From contig JALFYG010000301.1 of NCBI GenBank assembly GCA_022784805.1, positions 1 to 7,267 on the forward strand: a stretch of DNA of 7,267 bases, given 5' to 3'. The number at the start of each line of letters is the position of its first letter. Positions within the stretch are counted from its first letter, which is position 1. Positions 1 to 6,071 of the stretch are shown in pieces. Source of the stretch: Spirochaetales bacterium (lineage in GTDB: Bacteria; Spirochaetota; Spirochaetia; Sphaerochaetales; Sphaerochaetaceae). The notes under the pieces were generated by a model. That model had not been told where the DNA came from. It did no database searches and was given only the letters and a program-made list of their open reading frames with translations. A program made the translations under genes and the position numbers.

Positions 1-2
1 TG

Positions 3-917
3 ACAGAGACAAAGAAGTATATGAGTCCGCTCTTCTCCCTTAGAGAAAGTGGGGTAAACCTTCTTGTATATGCTCCAGTTTCTTTTTCTCATGTCATTAA
101 TCCCTCTCAGCTCTTAATAAGAGACCATAGAAAGATGATAGTTATAGATGGAAAAGTCTCAGTATTGGGAGGAATGAATCTAAATTACATCTCAATCGGT
201 GCAGGAGATGAGAATCAGCGTGATTCCATGTATCTCTTCCATTCTTCAGATTTAACATCAAAGATTATTGATAGTTTTGTTTCCCTTTGGAATGAAGGAA
301 GTGTAGAGCAGATAGATACCTCTTCTTTTGCCGTACACGGAGAAGAAGGTGAGTACAGAGCATGGCTCTTTGACAGGGATGTCTATAAAGGTGATGTATC
401 GATATCTGGAATGTATGGCTCTCTTATAAATGAAGCAGAAGAGTCAGTGTTCTTCTGTCCATACCTTCCTTCTGTAGACCAAAATATGATTGAAAGTATA
501 AGAAACTGCGTTGAAAGAGGCGTTGACTTCACCATGTATTGCTCACAAGATCCACGACAATATCTTGTAAGTGGAATGGCTTGGGGTAATGCAGTCCTTA
601 TTGAGAACACCGGTGCACGATACTTTGATGTAACAAATGATGAGAACGGAGAATCATATCCACTCTTTCATATGAAGGTGATGGTGGTTGATGAAAGATA
701 TTTGGTAATTGGGTCAACTAACTTTAACTTCCGTTCTATGGCTCTCTCCCATGAGATAGCTCTGGTGATCGATTCTCCGGAAATCGCAGAGAAGGTTGAA
801 GAGGGAGTAAGAGGAGAGCTGGGGTGTCCAAGGGAGCTTACTCTTGAAGAGTTATTGGAAAAGAAAGATGAATATGGCTCCTTCCTTGGCTACCTTATAG
901 TATTCTTCGGTGGTTGA
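3..917 (+). CDS. Phospholipase D superfamily / cardiolipin synthase-like protein (5' end missing)
   Basis: The frame is open from the left edge, so this is the C-terminal part of a larger protein and the ATG at 21 is probably internal. Two HKD motifs of the phospholipase D superfamily are visible. Counting from the ATG at 21, the first is H36-x-K38-x4-D43, followed by GGMN; the second is H217-x-K219-x4-D224, followed by GSTNFNFRS. Paired HKD motifs form one active site that works through a phosphohistidine intermediate. In bacterial cardiolipin synthases they transfer a phosphatidyl group between phosphatidylglycerol molecules at the membrane. The spacing and the 'HRKxxVIDG...GGMN' context fit that family. 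The N-terminal membrane helices usual in a protein of about 480 residues would lie off the window. The residues after GGMN (LNYI) differ from the usual GDEY, so another PLD-family phosphatidyltransferase is possible. The gene ends with TGA at 915-917, and I see no strong terminator after it. Confidence 0.85.
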   Translation, partial: TETKKYMSPLFSLRESGVNLLVYAPVSFSHVINPSQLLIRDHRKMIVIDGKVSVLGGMNLNYISIGAGDENQRDSMYLFHSSDLTSKIIDSFVSLWNEGSVEQIDTSSFAVHGEEGEYRAWLFDRDVYKGDVSISGMYGSLINEAEESVFFCPYLPSVDQNMIESIRNCVERGVDFTMYCSQDPRQYLVSGMAWGNAVLIENTGARYFDVTNDENGESYPLFHMKVMVVDERYLVIGSTNFNFRSMALSHEIALVIDSPEIAEKVEEGVRGELGCPRELTLEELLEKKDEYGSFLGYLIVFFGG

Positions 918-980
918 TACTCTTCATCTTAATTAAGCTCTTTAGTTGTCACTTTTATTTTAAATCCAAGCTGTTATCTG

Positions 981-989
981 TGCTATATT
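981..989 (+). promoter_or_regulatory. Candidate extended -10 promoter for the PARG gene
   Basis: TGC followed by TATATT (984-989) makes an extended -10 element (TGn-TATAAT type). No good -35 lies at the standard distance; TTGTCA at 946-951 is too far away. The predicted start near 996 would give a leader of about 50 nt before the ATG at 1049. Its placement just upstream of a gene with its own RBS supports it, but the call rests on sequence match only. Confidence 0.4.
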
Positions 990-1008
990 ATTAGTAACAA
1001 ATAAAAAA

Positions 1009-1031
1009 GTTTCTTGTTATTGGCAAGAAAC
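1009..1031 (+). promoter_or_regulatory. Perfect 8-bp hairpin in the PARG leader
   Basis: GTTTCTTG (1009-1016) pairs perfectly with CAAGAAAC (1024-1031) around a 7-nt loop. It lies five bases upstream of the ribosome binding site of the PARG gene and inside the predicted leader. On the opposite strand the same hairpin is followed by six Ts, which resembles an intrinsic terminator, but no minus-strand gene ends here. A role in translation or mRNA stability is possible but unproven. Confidence 0.4.
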
Positions 1032-1036
1032 AATTG

Positions 1037-1042
1037 AGGGAG
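1037..1042 (+). promoter_or_regulatory. Ribosome binding site that decides the PARG start
   Basis: AGGGAG lies 6 nt before the ATG at 1049. A TTG at 1034 in the same frame would begin before this site and therefore overlap it. The ATG at 1049 is the better start. Confidence 0.7.
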
Positions 1043-1048
1043 CAATAT

Positions 1049-1903
1049 ATGGCAAGAGAAGATAACATCGTGATTTTTGAAGATACAAAGCGTCTTTATT
1101 CTACTAATCCACGATTGAAAGAGAGTATTCAGAGATCAATAAAAGAACAGGAAATGTTCCGTGAGGATGTTCCTGTCCCAATAGGAAAGAAGAGGGTATA
1201 TGACAAAGATGCCTGCATCATTGTGAGCCAGAAGCGAAGCTTTGAAGCGGCTCAATACTATGCTTATCAAGGGAAGAAGGTATGTGTGCTGAACTTTGCT
1301 TCTGCCACTAACCCCGGAGGAGGCGTTGAAAGAGGCTCTTCTGCCCAGGAAGAAGCTCTTTGCCGTATCTCCACATTGTTTCCAAATCTAAGTGACGGAA
1401 GAATGATGAAGAACTTCTACATCCCTCATCGAATAAGCCGAGATCCCCTCCATAACGATGACACTATCTACACACCGAATGTAGTTGTATTTAAATCAGA
1501 TACTGGTTATCCGAAGGAACTTGATGAAAAGAGATGGTATAAAGTCGATGTAATAACTACAGCGGCCCCGAATCTGAGACAAAGGCCAAGTAACAGAATG
1601 AATCCAGGAGATGGTGATATGGCAGTGGACATCAGTAGGGAAGAGCTGTTGGCTCTTCACGAAAAGAGGATGCATAGGATTCTTGAGATTGCCTCAGAGA
1701 AGGGGAACGAGGTGATAATCCTCGGTGCCTTTGGCTGCGGGGCGTTCTCCAACCCTCCGGAGGTGGTTGCAGAAGCCATGAAAAGGGAAATAGAGAAGTT
1801 CAGAAGAAACTTTGAAACAATAGAGGCTGCCGTATATTGTTCACCTAGAGACGATAGCAACTACCAAGTGTTCAAACGTGTTCTTGGAGGATTATCTAAG
1901 TGA
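1049..1903 (+). CDS. Microbial-type poly(ADP-ribose) glycohydrolase (TIGR02452 / DUF2263 family)
   Basis: The predicted cytoplasmic protein has 284 residues when started at the ATG with AGGGAG in front. It carries the PARG catalytic signature GGG-x7-QEE (G90-G92, Q100-E102), preceded by 'LNFASATNP'; the second glutamate is the catalytic acid in characterised PARGs. A second macrodomain-like loop, 'LGAFGCGAFSNPP' (225-237), matches the ADP-ribose phosphate-binding region. The first 80 or so residues form the helical N-terminal part usual in the microbial type, so the protein appears full length. By family knowledge it hydrolyses ribose-ribose bonds in poly(ADP-ribose) and so reverses ADP-ribosylation. 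What its substrate would be in this bacterium is unknown; phage or toxin-linked ADP-ribosylation is one possibility. It is transcribed alone and converges on pyruvate kinase. Confidence 0.88.
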   Translation: MAREDNIVIFEDTKRLYSTNPRLKESIQRSIKEQEMFREDVPVPIGKKRVYDKDACIIVSQKRSFEAAQYYAYQGKKVCVLNFASATNPGGGVERGSSAQEEALCRISTLFPNLSDGRMMKNFYIPHRISRDPLHNDDTIYTPNVVVFKSDTGYPKELDEKRWYKVDVITTAAPNLRQRPSNRMNPGDGDMAVDISREELLALHEKRMHRILEIASEKGNEVIILGAFGCGAFSNPPEVVAEAMKREIEKFRRNFETIEAAVYCSPRDDSNYQVFKRVLGGLSK

Positions 1904-1907
1904 TCAT

Positions 1908-1944
1908 AAAGAGAGGAGAGGTCTTGGCCTCTCCTCAACTCTTT
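1908..1944. terminator. Shared bidirectional terminator between PARG and pyk
   Basis: GAGGAGAGG (1913-1921) pairs perfectly with CCTCTCCTC (1928-1936) around a 6-nt loop. Beyond a 3-nt bulge the stem extends through AAAGA (1908-1912) with TCTTT (1940-1944). It lies immediately after the PARG stop and abuts the end of pyk on the other strand, so one hairpin can end both converging transcripts. The flanking T runs are short. Confidence 0.75.
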
Positions 1945-3361
1945 ACGCTTTTGTGATGATCATTGTGTCGGTAGACATCTCTCCGCCGGTCAGGGAACCA
2001 CAGACTAGAACCACGAGATCATCTTTCTCGACGATCTTTGACTTCTCTGCGATATCCAAAGCCTGGCGCTTCATGACATCCAAGTCATTGGTAAGCTCTG
2101 CATAATATGGATAAATACCATAGTCTAGCTTGAGTTGTCTTGTTGCTTTTTCCTCTGTGCAGGATGCGATGATAGGTACGCTTGGCCTATAGTAGGAAGC
2201 TGTATGGGCTGTAAAGCCTGTGACAGTTGCTACTACGATAGCCTTGGCCTTGAGGAAGAAGGAAGCCTCAACAGAAGCGCTGACGATTGTGTTTACAACG
2301 TCTTCAGAGAGCTTCAAGTTATTCTTAAGGTATCTATCCTGATAGTTTATCTGATTCTCTGTGTATTCAGCGATTCTGCTCATAGCCTTTACAGCCTCGA
2401 TTGGATACTTTCCTGCGGCAGTCTCACCAGAAAGCATAGTTGCAGTTGTTCCATCATAGATAGCATTTGCAACGTCAGATACCTCAGCTCTTGTGGGCCT
2501 TGGATGCTCTGTCATGGATTCAAGCATCTGTGTAGCTGTGATGACTATTCTTCCTCTCTTATAGCATGCCTTGATGATATTCTTCTGGATAGCAGGAAGC
2601 TGGTCGAAAGGCACTTCGACACCCATGTCACCTCTTGCAATCATGACACCGTCTGCATAATCGAGGATGGAATCCAAGTTCTCAATACCTGAACCGTTCT
2701 CAATCTTTGCAATGATCTTGATTTTCTCTCCGCCGTTGACGTTAAGAAGCTTTCTAAGCTTTCTTACGTCATCCTGGTTTCTGACGAAAGAAGCGGCAAT
2801 GAAGTCTACATCCTCTCCAATACCAAAGATGATGTCGCTTCTGTCCCTGTCGCTGATGAAAGTTTGGTCAACATCGATTCCAGGAACATTGATGGACTTT
2901 CTTGAAGATACCTTTCCTGAGTTCTCTACAGTGGTGTAGATATCACCAGACTTAACTTCTGTGACAATCAAAGATACAAGACCGTCATCGATAAGGATCT
3001 TGTCTCCCTTCTTTACATCTTCTCCTAAATATGGGTAGCTGATTCCAACTCCGTTAATGTCTCCAGCTCTGGCGAAGTCCTTGTAAAGAACAAAGCTCTG
3101 TCCTTCTTCCACCATAACGCTCTTCTCTGGGAATTCCCCGACTCTTATTTCTGGTCCTTTTGTGTCCAGAATCAATGCAACAGGTGCATCCATTTCCTTT
3201 GACACTTTCTTGACCATATCAATTCTTCTTTTGTGTTCTTCGTGGCTTCCATGGGAGAAGTTAAATCTTGCTCCATCCATTCCGGCTAGAATCAGTTCTC
3301 TTATCTTTTCTTCTGATTCGACTGCAGGACCTATTGTACAGATGATTTTTGTTTTTCTCAT
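1943..3361 (-). CDS. pyk: Pyruvate kinase
   Basis: This glycolytic enzyme transfers the phosphate of phosphoenolpyruvate to ADP, giving pyruvate and ATP in the cytoplasm. The 472 residues match the usual bacterial length without the extra C-terminal PEP-utiliser-like domain. Visible hallmarks are 'RFNFSHGSHEEH' with R32, N34 and S36; 'LDTKGPEIR' (65-73) with D66 and T67; the signature 'IAKIEN' with K219 and E221; 'ARGDMGVE' with D245; 'ITATQMLESM' with T277; and 'PTRAEVSDVANAIYDGT...MLSGETAAGKYP' (289-320). The glutamate in KGPEIR (E71) is the residue linked to potassium dependence in the family. The variable B domain covers roughly 75-165, and the C-terminal allosteric domain runs from about 350 on. 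The ATG at 3361 gives the standard N-terminus (MRKTKIICTIGP). No Shine-Dalgarno lies at normal distance; the nearest AAGGA is about 25 nt upstream, which is odd for a highly expressed gene. It is monocistronic in this window. Confidence 0.97.
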   Translation of the reverse strand: MRKTKIICTIGPAVESEEKIRELILAGMDGARFNFSHGSHEEHKRRIDMVKKVSKEMDAPVALILDTKGPEIRVGEFPEKSVMVEEGQSFVLYKDFARAGDINGVGISYPYLGEDVKKGDKILIDDGLVSLIVTEVKSGDIYTTVENSGKVSSRKSINVPGIDVDQTFISDRDRSDIIFGIGEDVDFIAASFVRNQDDVRKLRKLLNVNGGEKIKIIAKIENGSGIENLDSILDYADGVMIARGDMGVEVPFDQLPAIQKNIIKACYKRGRIVITATQMLESMTEHPRPTRAEVSDVANAIYDGTTATMLSGETAAGKYPIEAVKAMSRIAEYTENQINYQDRYLKNNLKLSEDVVNTIVSASVEASFFLKAKAIVVATVTGFTAHTASYYRPSVPIIASCTEEKATRQLKLDYGIYPYYAELTNDLDVMKRQALDIAEKSKIVEKDDLVVLVCGSLTGGEMSTDTMIITKA

Positions 3362-3592
3362 GAGAAAATAATAAACGATAATTCATTTCCTTATAACACC
3401 AATTCTTAAAAATTGAATAAGAAGACTGAAATCTTTCATGTTCTTTCTTATCTGTGTGTTGTTGAAAATCATTAATTACTTATACAGAAACATTATATAT
3501 GATTTCATCTTTGTTTACTTCGAGAAATATAAGCTCTAGAACGAAAAATATAAGGCTGCTATTTTTCGCGATTGCTCTCATAATTTTCGTAG
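3362..3592. other. AT-rich intergenic region upstream of pyk and the broken ATPase gene
   Basis: This gap separates two divergently read genes. No convincing ORF or RNA gene was seen. It must contain the pyk promoter on the minus strand, but I see no clear -35/-10 pair there. The right half contains the symmetric CGAAAAATAT array, listed separately. Confidence 0.6.
3521..3589. repeat. Symmetric four-copy CGAAAAATAT array (operator-like dyad)
   Basis: Two forward copies start at 3521 (CGAGAAATAT) and 3542 (CGAAAAATAT). Two reverse copies end at 3568 and 3589 and read CGAAAAATAG and CGAAAATTAT on the minus strand. Each copy differs from the central form by at most one base. Both pairs are 21 bp apart, about two helical turns, and the whole set is symmetric about position 3555. 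The inner pair also forms a perfect 9-bp hairpin (3542-3550 with 3560-3568). The array ends four bases before the likely original ATG (3593) of the broken ATPase gene, which fits an operator for that gene. The binding protein is unknown. Confidence 0.6.
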
Positions 3593-4036
3593 ATGAAGAA
3601 ATATCTACATATAAGGAAGTAATTGAAGACATGTAGGGAGAAGGCTTCTGAGTGGAATGTTACTGTTCGTGCTGTCAATATAATGTGTAAAGATGGAAAG
3701 ATTAAAGGCGCATTCAAGGAAAAGAGAGGATGGCTGATTCCTGATTATGCAAAGCGTCCTTCTGACGGCAGGACTTCTTTATCTAAACGAAATAGTACAG
3801 AAATCAAGCCATTGCCAATTGGCATTTCAGATTACGTCAGGGCGCAATCTGAATACTATTATGTCGACAAAACTTTGCTGATCAAAGAGTTTCTGGATCG
3901 TAAACCTCTTGTTTTGCTTTTTACTAGGCCAAGAAGGTTTGGAAAAACTTTGAATATGGATATGCTCAGAGTCTTTTTTGAGATATCGGAAGAAGACACA
4001 GCAAAATACTTTGTAGATAAACTCTCATACTCATAA
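3593..4036 (+). pseudogene. Truncated AAA-ATPase-like (DUF1703) protein with N-terminal helix-turn-helix
   Basis: Only the N-terminal part of this family is present. Counting from the TTG at 3623, residues 5-50 ('REKASEWNVTVRAVNIMCKD' through 'WLIPDYAKRPSDGR') match the helix-turn-helix module often placed before DUF1703 ATPases. Residues 64-137 start the ATPase domain: 'LPIGISDY...YYYVDKTLLIKEFL', then the Walker-A-like 'RPRRFGKTL' (102-110). The reading frame stops at 4034-4036, while full family members have roughly 550 residues and end in a PD-(D/E)xK nuclease domain. No Walker B or nuclease part is found downstream. The frame also holds a TAA at 3620-3622, eight codons after an in-frame ATG at 3593. 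The TTG at 3623 has an AAGGAAG only 3 nt before it, so it may be a weak rescue start. The gene is most likely dead, although a short HTH-containing peptide could still be made. Confidence 0.75.
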
Positions 4037-4042
4037 ATAGAG

Positions 4043-4070
4043 TATCAAGAGTGTTTGGGCACACTTGATA
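4043..4070. other. Bulged hairpin after the broken ATPase gene
   Basis: TATCAAG (4043-4049) pairs with CTTGATA (4064-4070). Three more pairs (TGT/ACA) follow a 2-nt bulge, leaving a 6-nt loop. It begins seven bases after the stop of the truncated gene. The following bases are not a clear T run, so a terminator role is only possible. Confidence 0.35.
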
Positions 4071-4091
4071 TTGGTCTTGTGTCTGAAGGGG

Positions 4092-4231
4092 GGGATCTAA
4101 ATCTGCCTTTTTACCAATATTTAGATAAGAAAGTCTCATTTTTTATCTAAATCTCATTTATCTTACAAGATTTAGATAAAATAATTCAGAAGTTTATCTA
4201 AATCGTAATAAAAACTAATGATTTAGATAAA
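4092..4231. repeat. Six-copy alternating GATTTAGATAAA array upstream of the intact ATPase
   Basis: Copies of the 12-mer GATTTAGATAAA and its complement TTTATCTAAATC alternate strictly. Reverse copies start at 4092 (degenerate, 9 to 10 matching bases), 4142 and 4193. Forward copies start at 4118 (two mismatches), 4169 and 4220. The last four are perfect. Steps between starts are 26, 24, 27, 24 and 27 bp, so each orientation recurs every 50-51 bp, close to five helical turns. Sequences between copies are unrelated, so only the 12-mer is held in place. A further half-copy (TTTATCTTAC) lies at 4157-4166. The array ends 42 bp before the ATG of the ATPase gene. This looks like a multi-site binding array (operator, iteron-like or element end). 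Confidence 0.85.
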
Positions 4232-4260
4232 TTGGTGTTGTCTGATAAGCACTCTATCGA
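4232..4260 (+). promoter_or_regulatory. Weak candidate promoter for the ATPase gene
   Basis: TTGGTG (4232-4237) and TATCGA (4255-4260) are separated by 17 bp, with the -35 directly touching the last array copy. An alternative pair is TTGTCT (4238-4243) with TAAAAT (4262-4267), spacer 18, which would start transcription almost at the ATG. The only Shine-Dalgarno-like sequence, AAGGG (4268-4272), is one base from the ATG, too close for normal use. Either reading implies a very short or absent leader. A protein bound at the last array copy would overlap the polymerase site. Confidence 0.3.
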
Positions 4261-4273
4261 GTAAAATAAGGGT

Positions 4274-5695
4274 ATGAACAATAAAATAATTGGAAGAGAG
4301 AAAGAAATCAAAATACTTCAGAAATGTCTTTCATCAAGTGAGTCACAGCTAATAATCGTTTATGGAAGGAGAAGAGTAGGGAAGACATTTCTAGTGAATA
4401 ACTTCTTTGACTACTCATTTGATTTCAAAGTTTCTGGATCATATGGATTATCCATGGATGCTCAGATAAACAACTTTATTTCTGAAATCAACCTAAGTTT
4501 TAGAAAGAATTATTCTGTTCCAACGAATTGGTTTGATGCCTTTTTTATCCTTAGAAAAGAGTTGGAAACGTTGCCTACAGATAAAAAGAGTGTAGTTTTC
4601 ATTGATGAAATGCCTTGGTTTGATACACCGCACTCTGACTTTCTTCCTGCCTTTGAATACTTTTGGAATAATTGGGGTGCTGGTCGTGATAACCTTGTAT
4701 GCGTTGTTTGTGGTTCTGCAACACAATGGATAGTAGAGAACATCTCCTTGAATAAAGGTGGATTGTTTAATAGACAGTCGTGTAGATTATACTTGGAACC
4801 ATTCACCCTTAATGAGACAGAGAAGTATCTGGTTAACAAAGGTTTTGTTTGGTCGCGATATGATATAGCGGAATGTTACATGATCATGGGAGGAATCCCA
4901 TACTATCTCAATTTCTTGGATAACTCCCTTACACTAAGTCAGAACATTGATGCTCTTTTCTTTAAGAGACGAGAATTTCTCTGGGATGAATTCAGTCACC
5001 TTTATTCAACGCTTTTCAAGAACAGCCCAATATATATAAAGGTTGTAGAAGCATTGAGTAAGAAGCGTATGGGGATGACAAGGGAAGAGATCTCAAAAGA
5101 AACAGGTCTTCCTCAAAATGGTGTGCTGACAAACGTATTGGATAATCTTGAATACTCTAGCTTTATTCATATCTACCAATACTTCGGTAAAAAAACTAAG
5201 GATAAAATCTATCAACTCTCTGATTATTACACGTTATTCTATTTCAAGTTCTTGAAGAATAATGCCGACCTTGATGAGAACTTCTGGTCTAATTCCCTTG
5301 ATAATCCATCCATAAGGGCATGGAAGGGTCTTTCTTTTGAACTCTTATGCAGGGATCATATCTCAGAGATAAAGAAGAAGCTGGGTATCGAAGGTGTTTT
5401 GACAGAAACATCCGTCTGGTTCAAGAAGGGAACAGAAGAAGAAAAAGGAGCCCAGATTGATTTGGTTCTTGACAGGAGGGATAGAATCATCAATCTATTA
5501 GAGATGAAATTCTCAGAGCTTGAGTTTGAGATTGATAAGAAGACAAGCGAGGATTTGATCAACAAAAGAGAGTGTTTCAGAAGCGCTACTAAGACAAAGA
5601 AGGCTCTTCATATCACTCTTGTTACTACATATGGATGCAAAGGAAACAGAAATATGATACAAAGTGAAGTTACCCTTGATGATTTATTCGAATAA
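4274..5695 (+). CDS. ATPase with winged helix and PD-(D/E)xK nuclease domain (ATPase_2 / DUF234 family)
   Basis: The 473-residue predicted cytoplasmic protein is complete for its family. It starts with 'IIGREKEI', the usual N-terminus. Walker A is 'GRRRVGKT' (31-38), Walker B is 'VVFIDE' (107-112), and a sensor-like 'VCGSAT' lies at 145-150. 'GGLFNRQSCRLYLEPF' (162-177) and 'MGGIPYYL' (205-212) are typical STAND-like ATPase_2 segments. A winged-helix segment, 'MTREEISKETGLPQNGVLTNVLDNL', covers about 268-292. The C-terminal DUF234 part holds 'FELLCRDH' (355-362) and the nuclease motif D396-x13-E410-x-K412 ('AQIDLVL...LLEMKF'), so the catalytic residues look intact. Nuclease activity and biological role are inferred; members are common in archaea and bacteria and are mostly uncharacterised. 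The gene stands alone behind a repeat array and next to a transposase relic, which suggests horizontal transfer or a selfish/defence role. Confidence 0.92.
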   Translation: MNNKIIGREKEIKILQKCLSSSESQLIIVYGRRRVGKTFLVNNFFDYSFDFKVSGSYGLSMDAQINNFISEINLSFRKNYSVPTNWFDAFFILRKELETLPTDKKSVVFIDEMPWFDTPHSDFLPAFEYFWNNWGAGRDNLVCVVCGSATQWIVENISLNKGGLFNRQSCRLYLEPFTLNETEKYLVNKGFVWSRYDIAECYMIMGGIPYYLNFLDNSLTLSQNIDALFFKRREFLWDEFSHLYSTLFKNSPIYIKVVEALSKKRMGMTREEISKETGLPQNGVLTNVLDNLEYSSFIHIYQYFGKKTKDKIYQLSDYYTLFYFKFLKNNADLDENFWSNSLDNPSIRAWKGLSFELLCRDHISEIKKKLGIEGVLTETSVWFKKGTEEEKGAQIDLVLDRRDRIINLLEMKFSELEFEIDKKTSEDLINKRECFRSATKTKKALHITLVTTYGCKGNRNMIQSEVTLDDLFE

Positions 5696-5709
5696 AAATG
5701 GAAGGGGGA

Positions 5710-6071
5710 ATGAATACTATGAAACCAAGAAATGAATCAAACTAATTCGAAAAGTAACAATACCAACTGTCCTAGGCAAAATCACATTCAAGAAAAAGGG
5801 TGATTCTGTTTATGTCCTCTATGAATATGACAGGGTGTACAACAAAGAAAAGAAGTACAATGTTCCCACGAGGGTGATTATAGGTACAAAATGTCTCGAT
5901 GATGAAGAGTATATGGTTCCCAATTGGTCCTTTTACGATTACTTTGATACCACTCCCACAGAGGTAAAAGACAGCACCGGATGTTATCAACAGGAAGGAG
6001 AAGGATATATTGAAGATGACAAGGAAAGAGAGGCGGAACTGAAAGAATGGCTCTCAAAAAAGGGGTGGTAA
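5710..6071 (+). pseudogene. Frameshifted remnant resembling an IS4/IS1634-type transposase N-terminus
   Basis: GAAGGGGG (5701-5708) precedes ATGs at 5710 and 5719 that read 'MNTMKPRNESN' and stop at 5743. A second frame, open from 5736, reads 'KLIRKVTIPTVLGKITFKKK', then 'GDSVYVLYEYDRVYNKEKKY' and 'NVPTRVIIGTKCLDDEEYMVPN', ending at 6071. Loss of one base near 5742 explains the break. The Y-rich strand, 'NKEKKYNVPTRVIIG' and 'MVPN..FYDYF' resemble the N-terminal region of IS4/IS1634-like transposases; this is recognition from memory, not a search. No DDE catalytic core is present, and such enzymes usually exceed 400 residues. The last 35 or so residues (from 'YQQEGEGYIEDD' to 'WLSKKGW') are charged and not recognised, perhaps joined by an internal deletion. 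The GTG at 5835 could start a 78-residue product but has no good RBS. Confidence 0.6.

Noticed and set aside
928..937. Palindrome CTTAATTAAG as a terminator of the PLD gene
   Set aside because: It has no loop and little GC, so it cannot form a useful terminator hairpin.
958..969. TTAAATCCAAG shared with 6112-6122
   Set aside because: An 11-base match between two AT-rich gaps is expected by chance in a window of this size, and positions relative to the genes differ.
1003..1031. Minus-strand intrinsic terminator
   Set aside because: The hairpin and T run fit, but no minus-strand gene ends here, so it is recorded only as a leader hairpin.
2135..2692. Long open frame (185 codons) on the + strand
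   Set aside because: It lies wholly antisense to pyruvate kinase, is cysteine-rich with no family resemblance, and is a shadow of that gene.
4037..4147. 37 codons open after the stop of the truncated ATPase gene, in the same frame
   Set aside because: The translation does not resemble the continuation of the DUF1703 domain and runs into the repeat array; the length is within chance.
4092..4231. Possible CRISPR array
   Set aside because: The repeats are 12 bp and alternate in orientation, with gaps of about 12-15 bp; CRISPR repeats are longer and in one direction with longer spacers.
4037..4257. ATAGAGT (4037-4043) and ACTCTAT (4251-4257) as terminal inverted repeats of an inserted element
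   Set aside because: Seven bases with no flanking target duplication is too weak, and the pair encloses only the repeat array, not the ATPase gene.
4510..4839. 109-codon open frame on the - strand
   Set aside because: It is antisense to the well-supported ATPase gene and has no recognisable features.
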